A program made the translations under genes and the position numbers. Of a stretch of 50,137 bases of DNA, positions 42,078 to 50,137 are shown piece by piece. The notes beneath the pieces were generated by a model that was given only the letters and a program-made list of their open reading frames with translations, had not been told where the DNA came from and ran no database searches. The stretch spans positions 1 through 50,137 of the forward strand of contig JANBPT010000254.1 of assembly GCA_027575765.1 (NCBI GenBank), read 5' to 3'. Numbering within the stretch: the first letter of the stretch is position 1; every line of letters starts with the position of its first letter. Origin of the DNA: Tieghemiomyces parasiticus (taxonomy: Eukaryota; Kickxellomycota; Dimargaritomycetes; Dimargaritales; Dimargaritaceae).

Positions 42078-43669
42078 GGCGGTGAATCAGAGAATGGTGC
42101 AATGAGGTAGGGTCCCTAATTGGCTGGAAGACAGTTCGCGATGGGATTACCGGGTGGCGAAGTTGTGTGGTAGGCCTTTGTGGTCCAGCTGCTGAGCCTT
42201 GAAGTGGAAAGGGATTGCCCACTCTGAGGTGCATAGATTCGTTGGTTTTGGTATGGTGCATTCCAGCTAACGAGACGGACTGGCCTGCCTGGCAGCTGAT
42301 TTTGCCACTCTGGACTACAATGACAGGGCCCAGCCTGACTAGTTTACCCGCACGGTCAACTTGCGGTCGCGGGTCCAGCACGTTGCGTCGTGGGTGACCG
42401 GCTGTCCACATTTGTTGACTATAGACAGGTAACCCAGTCTCTTGTCTCGCCACTCCGCCCTTGGCCTTGGTCAGCTCACCCAATGCCCTGCTTCTGGATG
42501 CTGTTTCCCTTGGCCTTGTCAACCCAGCACATAATTCCAAAGGGACGCACCTGGCCTCCTTGGTGCGCTCAGCGGCAGTATCCACGGAGAGGCCTTTAAA
42601 AGCTGCTAGGAATTGATCGAGGATAACGTCGTCAACGCTAGTAAGATAGCGCTCGCTGCTATCTATAAATCAGGGGTTGGGAGAACCGGATTTCCTTGGG
42701 CTTCATCTGGTACTCAAACCCTGTGGTCTCATTGCTAAGGGTATAGTAAAGGAAGTGTTCGTCGGCCGCCCCGCGCCACACGCAAATTTCAGGGCAGCCC
42801 ATGACACCCGTCCCGAGGGAAATCGGCGCAATAGATATAGTTGATGATCATGTCAAGTAAAACTGGGTGGATAAAGCTAGCATTATGGATGGGGCAATCA
42901 AGGCAGCCGGGTCAGAGTGACGGGCTTTTAGTGCTGGCTTTATGCCTAAGGCGGGCATCAATTCCGCCTGAGACTGTGCCCAAAGGGGGCGAGTGGGTCA
43001 AAGATTCAAGGCAGAGGCGAAGTTAGGCACAATACATAGAATAGGGACTTTTATTTGTTGCGAAGACAACGAGCCGCAGAGGAGGCCCACCACCTAACCC
43101 TTTAATATAGGATGCACGCGATAACGCGATGTTGGTCCCCAACCTGGGGGGAAGGTCTTGGCGGCGTCGGAGGATGGGCGTGCTTGCTAACTGCCCTTCC
43201 GCCGTCGATTGAAAATTCCGAAGTGTTTTCCGCCAGCGCCAGGCCACCTCAAGGCCTTTCTTCCGGTTACAGGATCACCATCACCACCTCTCAACGTTGA
43301 TGATGGTGTGCTAGTCCGTCTCAATTAATGAGGGGACTCATCCTACGGCCGCCGACAAGGCCGTGGATAATAAACCGGCTACAGCTGTGGCCGCACTAAT
43401 GGCGTGTAGATTGTAACCCCTGCCCTGGCAGATCCACTTGGCTTACCCTAGAGCCGAACGAGTGCCACCCTATGTGCGGTTATTTTAAATGAAAAAAAGA
43501 GAGGCTCAGCTTCACACTAAATAGACAGGTAGAAGAGGTTTACTATCTGCACTTGCACTAGGGAGAAACATCGGACAGAGCCTATGGATACCCCAGTCAT
43601 TATGCAGCTGAGGAAATGTACGGAACATGATGAGGTGGATGAGTGGCTTACAGGTGCTCCTAGGGGCGT
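42078..43669. other. Intergenic with coding-like islands
   Basis: This should hold the promoter of the zf-HIT gene and the 3' flank of Arp2. On the minus strand an open frame of 47 codons (42802-42659) and a second frame entered near 42663 read like protein, but they are out of register with each other and match no family I know. See the findings. A small inverted repeat (CACCATCA ... TGATGGTG) lies near 43277-43309. No gene is called. Confidence 0.4.
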
Positions 43670-45134
43670 TTAGCTCTGGGCCAGCTTGTCGAGTGCCCGT
43701 GCGCCTTGTTCCTCCCACTCGGCCCGGGAGATCCAGGCGGCTTCCTGGTCCTTAAGCACATTGGCCAGGACAGCACCACCAAGGAAGACCATGTGCTTGC
43801 GGTTAGGCGGGTCGTCGATCTGCAGCTTGAACTTTCCAAGGCGCGAGGTGTCGCCCTTGAGGACCTGGGTCAGATAGAGCTGCTTGGTTTCTTTCTCCAA
43901 CCGGCTGGGAAGGCCGGGGTACATGGATGAGCCGCCGGAAAGAACAATATGCTTGTAAAGCTCGGCGCGCATGTCGACCGGGGCGGCCTGTACCATGTTG
44001 ACCAGAAGCTCGGCCACGCCCGGGGATTCCACGTCAACCAGCTCGGGTTGGAAGAGGCACTCGGGGGCCTGGAAACGTTCCGAACCCACCTTGATGACCC
44101 GGCCGTCTGGGAGGGTATACGTCTCAACTAGGACGGTGGTCTCGGTGGCAAGCTTCCGGTCAAGCTCCAGGTCGTAGCTGACGTAGCAGACCTTCTCCTT
44201 GATCTGGCGCACAGTCTCGTAGTCGGCGGTGCGGTTGAAATTGTAACCGCGCAACTGGAGCAGCTTGATCAGGTAGCGCGTCACGTCACGGCCGGCCACG
44301 TCCAGGCGGCGGGTCAGGTGCGGCAGCGAGAATCCCTGATACACCGGAATAAGGTGAGTGACGCCGTCACCGGAATCGATCACCACACCGGTGAGCAGGC
44401 CCTGGGCGTAGAGGGTAAGTACGGCCTGGATGGCCACATACACGCTCTGGAAACCGTACTCCTCAAACATGATCTCGCACATCTTTTGACGGTTGGCCTT
44501 GGGGTTCAGCGGCGCCTCGGTGAGTAGAATCTTGCAGTCCCGCGGGTCGACCTTGAGTTTCTCATAGAAAGTGTAGTTCCACACGTGGCGCATGTCCTCC
44601 CAGTTGCGGATCACGCCGTTCTCAATCGGGTAGCTCATCTGCAGCACGGAGCGTAGGGCCGCGGCCTCGTCACCCACGTTGATGTCTTTGACAGCCTCGT
44701 GCGTCAGCATTTCCTCGGCACGCAGCATCGGACGTCCGACCACTGACGGAAAGACGTGTTCCGGGAAGTTGGACCCGGCATAGCCTACCTTGGCAAACTG
44801 GAGAGAGGTTCAAAGGTGCCAAGGGAGAGTAGGTTACGTGGAGGTAAGGGAAGGGCCATTAGTGTCGTTGCGCCGTAGACCGGAGGGCAGGGCGGCCAAG
44901 GACGGGCCAACCGGTCAGAGCCGGCTCGCCTGCTCAGCTCATTACCGCCGACAGCAGAGAGAGTGAGCGAGAGGGAGGACCGGTGGGTCCCAAGGTCCTA
45001 ACCGCTGGAATGGTGGCGGACGGGGTTTGGTTCGAGCCGGCTCGACCCCTCATCCGGACGAGTTGGCCTCATGGTGACTTCTGAAGACTACTTACGCCGG
45101 TACCATTGTCGACGACCAGCACTTTGGACGCCAT
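43670..45134 (-). CDS. ARP2: Arp2, actin-related protein 2 of the Arp2/3 complex (2 exons)
   Basis: Exons 45134-45096 and 44797-43670 (minus strand) give 388 residues, the usual Arp2 length. Exon 1 encodes [13 protein letters not shown]; donor GGC|GTAAGT, acceptor TCTCTCCAG, intron 298 nt. The intron splits the first nucleotide-binding loop between Gly13 and Phe14 ([19 protein letters not shown]). Arp2 and Arp3 act as the first two subunits of a new actin branch at endocytic patches. Arp2 hallmarks include [69 protein letters not shown] and [13 protein letters not shown]. Without the splice the frame seems to begin at a GTG (44743), which would lack the ATP-binding loop. Head-to-head with Atg3, 1113 bp apart. 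Confidence 0.97.
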
Positions 45135-46247
45135 GGTGCAATATACGCAATATGAGGGGAAGGGTAAGCTGTAGGATGGGCGATGTATTGATGAAACCAA
45201 AATGAGGAGAAGGAGGGGGGTGATGGGTAGCACTGTTCGGGGACGAGCCGTATCGATAGAGCCGCCAAGGGCTGGGCACAGGGCAGGGGTGACGAGATGA
45301 GTGGGGGAGGGAGACAGATGAGAAACCGTCGCGCGGAGTGCGGGCGGTCACTGGAAAGGCTGGTGTGGAGCCCTGACCTGGCTGTGGATACTAAAATGGG
45401 CGCGGGCTGTCCAGCGTTTCCCACCAGTATCTGGAGATGCCTACGTAAGAGAACCGGGTCAGAGTGGGTGGAGCCAGCAGAGGGGAAGGCCTACACCTAG
45501 AAGGTGCTCTGGGCTGCCTCACGCCCCTTCTGGGGCCAGCGCACCCCACCTCCCGGGTTGGATGCCCTGTTCATTGCAGCTGACCCTAAGTCGGGCCTTC
45601 AGCCGTCTCGACTACGAGGGGAGACGGCTCGCCATCCTTCACTGAGTCCTCCCTCTGCGACGGCAGCTGGGGCATGTCTCCGCCCCCTGAAGGCACGGGA
45701 CCGGACCGGTGACCAGGACAGCCGTCCAACGGAAAGTGTTCGCCCTTCCCGTCTCGGGGTGCACCTGGCCTTTGGCTGGTCACCCGGCCTTACCAGCACC
45801 ACGTCGCATAACCCCGCTCGAGCTTCGTACACAGAGGGCCCGGCGAGAGTATCTTTTGAGTCTCCGCCCTGCCCCTCAGCAGCAGCACTCCGCTAGACTC
45901 CTACGACAATGCCTCGTTTCCTTTCCATTGCGGACCTCCGATTCTCCTGCGCCCTTGCTCATCTTTATTTATCTCTGACTCCACCTCAACAGGCAAACAG
46001 CTCTTGGTAACCCAAGTACCGGCCTGCCTGTGCATCAGTCCCTGGACCCCCTCCTCCTTCCTGCCACTTAGCCCCTCATTTCCGGCCAGCCCTAGTCCAT
46101 AACTGCTCCGAATCGGCACGGACACATTCCTTTCCGTGCGTCCTCCAGCCTTTACCTACACACCTCGACCAACTCCAGTTATCTGCACAGCCGGCTGCCA
46201 GTCCTTCGTTTATAGTTGCCCCAGTCCATTTCACACGTCGACCCGCC
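45135..46247. promoter_or_regulatory. Divergent promoter region of Arp2 and Atg3
   Basis: 1113 bp between two divergent start codons. Both sides are pyrimidine-rich on the coding strand of the adjacent gene, as in fungal leaders. Several overlapping short frames (45504-45896 and others) show no recognisable features. No TATA box or paired motif is obvious. Confidence 0.5.
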
Positions 46248-47723
46248 ATGTCGTCGGTCCACAGCATCTTCCACGGAATCAGAGAATACCTCAACCCCGT
46301 GCTCAAGAACTCCAAGTTCAAGGAGACGGGGGTTCTGACCCCTGAGGAGGTAAGCGGCGCACCAATATGGGCTACAAGGGTGTTGTTATTAGCTGACAGG
46401 GCCGGGCTCCAAGGACCTCACTACTCAGGGCCTGCCTCCGACGCATCCGTGGGCCACTGCGGTTGCGGTTCGAGTGCGGCTTGTCTCTGTGCCACCTGGC
46501 GGCCTAGAGGAGTTATGCGCCGGTAGCTCCCAAACCAGTGGGCCAATGCCGTGTTTAGCTAAGCACGCGTAGAACCCGTCCGCTGACAATCTGAAGTTGA
46601 CACCACCTATTCCTTCAAACCCTCGCTTAACTTCCCTTTCCTATCTTTTCCCCCCTCCGTCTCACTGCCTGCCAGTTCATCGCAGCCGGCGACTACCTGG
46701 TCTATAAGTGCCCCACTTGGAGCTGGTCTAGCGGGATTGCGAGCAAACGTCGAGATTACTTACCGGTCGATAAGCAATATCTAATAACCAAGAACGTACC
46801 ATGCCTGCGCCGAGTAAAGGACCTCAACTACGGTTCTCTACAGGCAGGCTTTGCCGACGAGCAGGAGGCCGAAGACGGTTGGATCACGACCCATAACGGC
46901 ATACAGCGCGAGCAGACCCAGCACGACGCCATCGAAGAGATCACCGACGACTTGGAGGGTTCCGTCTCGGAGGCCACAAGCGGCGTGGCTACCCCTGGCG
47001 CCACGGCGAGTGCCCCACTCGGGACCGGACTCCCGTCCGATGACGATGCCGCCATTCCGTCCGACCTTGATGACATCCCAGACATGGATGACGAATGGGA
47101 CAAACTGGCCGACGAGCAGGACGACGAAGACGACGAGGAGGAATTCGATCCCGCTGCCCTCCTTACGACCAAGTCAGCTGGAGTTGGCGGGGCCACCAAC
47201 GACAAGATTCTGCGGACCCGCACCTACGACATTAGCATCACCTACGATAAGTACTACCAGACGCCCCGCATCTGGCTTTCTGGGTACGACGAGGCTGGTC
47301 GGTCTCTCCCACCGTCCAAGATCTTTGAGGACATTTCAGAGGACCACGCCAAGAAGACCGTGACCATTGAGCCTCACCCACATGAGAAGCTGTCGCTGGC
47401 CTCGATTCACCCATGCAAACATGCCAACGTCATGAAGAAGATATTGGCCATGGCCCAGGCCAGCGGCCGGGAGATACGTGTCGACCAGTAAGTAGCGAGG
47501 AGCAGCGCGCGATATACGATCACAGTCTGCATCTCAGTAGTTGTTGGTGAGTTTTATCACCGGACAGCAGTCAATATGTAGTTTTAACGACGTTTTAACC
47601 GTACCCCGCTTAACCTGCCCTCGCAATACCCCACCTTAAAGGTACCTCATCATATTCCTTAAGTTCATATCCAGCGTTTTGCCCACCATCGAATACGACT
47701 ACACCTACTCGACCGATGCCTAG
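46248..47723 (+). CDS. ATG3: Atg3, E2-like enzyme that conjugates Atg8 to phosphatidylethanolamine (3 exons)
   Basis: Exons 46248-46349, 46676-47487 and 47642-47723 give 331 residues. Donors are GAG|GTAAGC and CA|GTAAGT; acceptors are CTGCCTGCCAG and CCTTAAAG. The second junction remakes a Gln codon in VDQ-YLIIFLKFISSVLPTIEY. Reading past the exon 2 donor would hit TAA at once. The N-terminal helix for membrane binding is HGIREYLNPVLKNSKFKETG, followed by [21 protein letters not shown]. An acidic flexible region (about residues 150-200) contains EWDKLADEQ, a possible Atg8-interacting W-x-x-L. The core RTYDISITYDKYYQTPRIW leads to the catalytic Cys281 in SIHPCKHANVM. Only about 16 residues separate this block from RVDQYLI, so the long handle insertion of yeast Atg3 is absent, as in animal ATG3. 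Acts in the cytosol on forming autophagosomes. Confidence 0.96.
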
Positions 47724-47910
47724 TGATTGTGCCATAAGGACTACGTAAGGATTTTTTATATTCTTGTACCGTCAGCTGTGTATCATTTTGCAGCATTTTG
47801 TGATTTCTGCCTCAACAATACAGGTCTACAAAAGATAGCCGACGACCAGTCAGTGTACGTAGGGGAATGTATAGGAGTGATGGTACAATGTACTTGTTAA
47901 CAATGACTTG
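47724..47910. other. 3' flank of Atg3
   Basis: AT-rich interval up to repeat copy B. No canonical AATAAA is seen. Confidence 0.5.
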
Positions 47911-48467
47911 TACTATTTGCCAACGAGTTTGTACCATGCGATGATGGGTATTATGTCACCAGTGTGTAGTATTTGCGGGGTGTGCCCCGTGAACTTGCGT
48001 TTCGATGGAGGCAAATGTTGCGTTTAACGGGCCAAGGCCTTTGCGTGTGCGTTTGCGTTTGCGTTGATGAACATACGGCCAAGTGAGAAACGTTAGCAGA
48101 GTGGCAAAAGGTCGAGCCTATTAGTCCGTTGTCTCACAGCAGACTGCGGTTATTCCATTCATTTCTTAGACAGGGCTTCTCTGCCCAGCCATCAATGACA
48201 TTGACCTAGGCTGGTATGGCAAGTAGCGTCTACCTTGGCACTGTCGGTATAGCTCGAGGACTTGGTGACATCCACAGCAACCGGCGCAACACAGGGTCCA
48301 CTTGTTCCGGCGCAAAATGCGACAATGCATACCGGATGGCCACAGCCCGTGCTAAAAACGGGTCACCCAAGACGCACAGTTAACGAGTGGGTAGCGCGAA
48401 CTTCTAATCTCAGCGGGCGCAAATATAAATCTGCTACTATGCGAGCACCTTTGCAAAATACGGTAGG
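47911..48467 (+). repeat. Dispersed repeat, copy B
   Basis: Second copy of the element at 23200-23730, same orientation. It starts near GCCAACGAGTTTGTACCATG and ends near GCGAGCACCTTTGCAAAA. The conserved core is 48175-48351. Relative to copy A it has about 30 extra bases near 47988-48020 and a short GCGTTT expansion near 48047-48062, plus a one-base indel in the core. Both copies lie beyond the 3' end of a gene (Sec16 and Atg3). Confidence 0.85.
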
Positions 48468-50000
48468 TTGAAGTTGACAAAAATCCGATCTGCAGGCAGC
48501 CTCGGTATGTCTGGATTGTCGTGGAGTCGACTTCAGGACGACGTTCTTGGCAGTCAGGGCCAGCTAGTGACTCGAAATAGTAGACTAGGGCTGTGCCCCC
48601 AGTACACTTTTAGTGGTATTGGCGATTCCAGTTGGACGGTTGATATGTCAATGATAACCATTGGTGGCGCGGGAATGTGATAATTCCGTGGAAATCCCAG
48701 AAATTAATGTAGTTGCGTAATCATGGGTCCCTGTGCGGTATGTACCACGCCGTGGTGGGCTAGGTGTGCCAGTCAGTCCACTATGAATGTACCCACCATT
48801 ACAACCTCGGGATTAAAAGTCCAAACAAAGACCCCCCTCATTTCACACTGAGTAAAAGTGGACTGGGATATGTTAAATAGCTTTGATATAATTGATTTTG
48901 GCGGAGGTCAACAAGGTAGCACTGAGGGAGGTCTAAGTTGTGATGGTTATACTGTCGTATTATTTTATTTCTCACAGTGACGGCTATCTGCTCGAACCAC
49001 TTGGCGGTTTCACAGCCACTAAGCTACCAAAGACCGCCATCTGGACCAAACAACAGCCCCCTTATGCAGGGGTAATCCCGATCGAAGAACGCTAGCATCC
49101 ATCCTCCCTTGGGCAAAGGGAAGGACTAGGGGGGGGGGCAGCCGAAACGTGATCGCCAGGAATCCCACTCTTCCTTCTATTTTCCTACCTTATCATTTAC
49201 TGCTAAATTGAGACCATCATACTCACCTTCCATCGTCTTCGCGTCATTCATACCCTGCTCGTCTTCTAAGTACCTCATTAAACACTTGTGACCAACAGCA
49301 CGCTATGAGTCAAATGAATTGACCAATTGGCTACCGTGAAGGAACCACTATGTTTTATATGTAGCAGCGGGGTGGCCTGCAGTCGACGATGTGGCTGTTG
49401 AGTCGTGAGTCCTTGGTAGATAATGATTTTTGGTAGCTCACGTACTGGCGGGCTGTGACGATAAATCGGATCGTATAAGTGACTGTAACGTGAGACGAGG
49501 CAAGTTACAAAATTTTAGGTAGCAAAGGGCCATGCATTGAGATCTCGAATCACTTTCTATTACATTTATCTGATTAAAACACAGGCAAATAAGGCCGACC
49601 TGGGCCTGAAATCTGTACTCGCAGACCATGTTGCTTCGAACCTGGCCTATTTTCGCCTAGGTGGCTTCATCATGTCACATTGTGGCTCTCTATAACTACT
49701 CGTAATCTACAGCGACCTTTGATCAGGTTCATTTTAACTCAGTTTTTCAAATCCATCACCAGTACACTGCGATTAATAATCTCTGGTTTGTTTTGAAATC
49801 GGAGATGGCTCTATTAATATAGAATTGATTGAGATTCGATCACCAAGCTATCAAGACGACGGCAACACGCAAGTAGGTAAAAAAAGATTATGCAATGGGA
49901 ACATGTTGTGCCTATGTGGCATATGATAAAGTCAAGGGTGATCGTGTGTGAACCTCATTGCCTCTAGATCGCAGTAGGCGACCAGATGGCACCCTGGGAA
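48468..50000. other. AT-rich intergenic region
   Basis: No gene, RNA or repeat was recognised beyond a 10-G tract at 49129-49138. The few reading frames are under 75 residues and look random. The right end should hold the 3' UTR of the partial gene. Confidence 0.5.
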
Positions 50001-50137
50001 TCATACGTCATCTCCGCGACGGGAGGGGGTGTTGCCGATATCAACATTGGCCTCAATGAGGTTGTGGAACAGCTGGTCGAACCGACGGGAGTTGGAGTTG
50101 TCGTTGAGGAGGTCCACATTGGCCTCGATGAGGTTGT
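50001..50137 (-). CDS. 3' end of an unidentified gene (partial at window edge)
   Basis: Only the last 44 codons are in the window, ending in TGA at 50001-50003. The frame is open to the edge. The peptide contains a duplicated motif: NLIEANVDLLN and, 24 residues later, NLIEANVDIGN, with SRRFDQLFH between, and ends TPSRRGDDV. The 72-bp periodicity is also visible in the DNA (CCTCATCGAGGCCAATGTGG versus CCTCATTGAGGCCAATGTTG on the minus strand). GC-rich third positions match the local housekeeping genes, so it is probably real. The family is not recognisable from so short a piece. More repeats may lie outside the window. Confidence 0.65.
   Translation of the reverse strand, partial: NLIEANVDLLNDNSNSRRFDQLFHNLIEANVDIGNTPSRRGDDV

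Noticed and set aside
46850..47363. Plus-strand frame of 170 residues overlapping Atg3
   Set aside because: Out of frame with the conserved Atg3 sequence; a shadow.
48070..48085. ACATACGGCCA in repeat copy B, like the start of 5S rRNA
   Set aside because: The following 110 bases do not match 5S rRNA and copy A lacks the motif.

Overview
The window is nuclear DNA of a fungus. Nine of the ten named proteins are conserved eukaryotic housekeeping proteins, and several are diagnostic of the opisthokont/fungal endomembrane, ribosome-biogenesis and autophagy machinery. Genes are GC-rich with long low-complexity Ser/Thr/Pro/Ala stretches. Introns are short (144-326 nt) with GTAAGT-like donors and lie mostly within the first 50 codons. 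This, with a zinc-finger nucleoporin, a Hen1 RNA methyltransferase and an animal-like Atg3, suggests an early-diverging (zoosporic or zygomycete-grade, perhaps Zoopagomycota) fungus rather than a yeast. The lineage is inference; no rRNA is present to test it.

Layout, left to right: an LRR-RhoGEF-PH regulator of Rho GTPases (728-4873, minus); a 7.2-kb region without a convincing gene (4874-12096); a two-exon Nup153-like nucleoporin with four C-terminal RanBP2-type zinc fingers (12097-17099, plus); a nuclear-looking orphan protein behind a TATA box (18420-19793, plus); an orphan secreted protein (20889-21758, minus); copy A of a dispersed repeat (about 23200-23730); Sec16 (23930-29866, minus); Noc2 (31100-33643, minus) head-to-head with Sof1/DCAF13 (34475-36262, plus); Hen1 (36830-38396, plus) tail-to-tail with RNA polymerase III subunit RPC82/RPC3 (38648-40486, minus); a zf-HIT protein (Hit1/ZNHIT3 type, 41445-42077, minus); Arp2 (43670-45134, minus) head-to-head with Atg3 (46248-47723, plus); copy B of the repeat (about 47911-48467); and the 3' end of an unidentified gene running off the right edge (50001-50137, minus).

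Seven genes needed splicing to be read correctly. Their exon joins were chosen because they restore both reading frame and family consensus: for example, Sof1 has a first exon that is only the ATG, and the zf-HIT finger is split inside a Tyr codon. Noc2 (60S), Sof1 (40S), the zf-HIT factor (snoRNP/ribosome-related) and RPC82 (Pol III) form a loose cluster for ribosome and translation supply. The Noc2/Sof1 intergenic region carries a perfect ATCACGTGAT palindrome, and a near-identical E-box lies upstream of RPC82.

No rRNA, convincing tRNA, CRISPR array or intact transposon was seen. The points most worth a second look are the two-copy repeat with a strongly conserved 176-bp core, the Nup153-like protein with tandemly duplicating zinc fingers, Hen1 with an unexplained C-terminal domain, the 5'-biased introns, and coding-like islands upstream of the zf-HIT gene.
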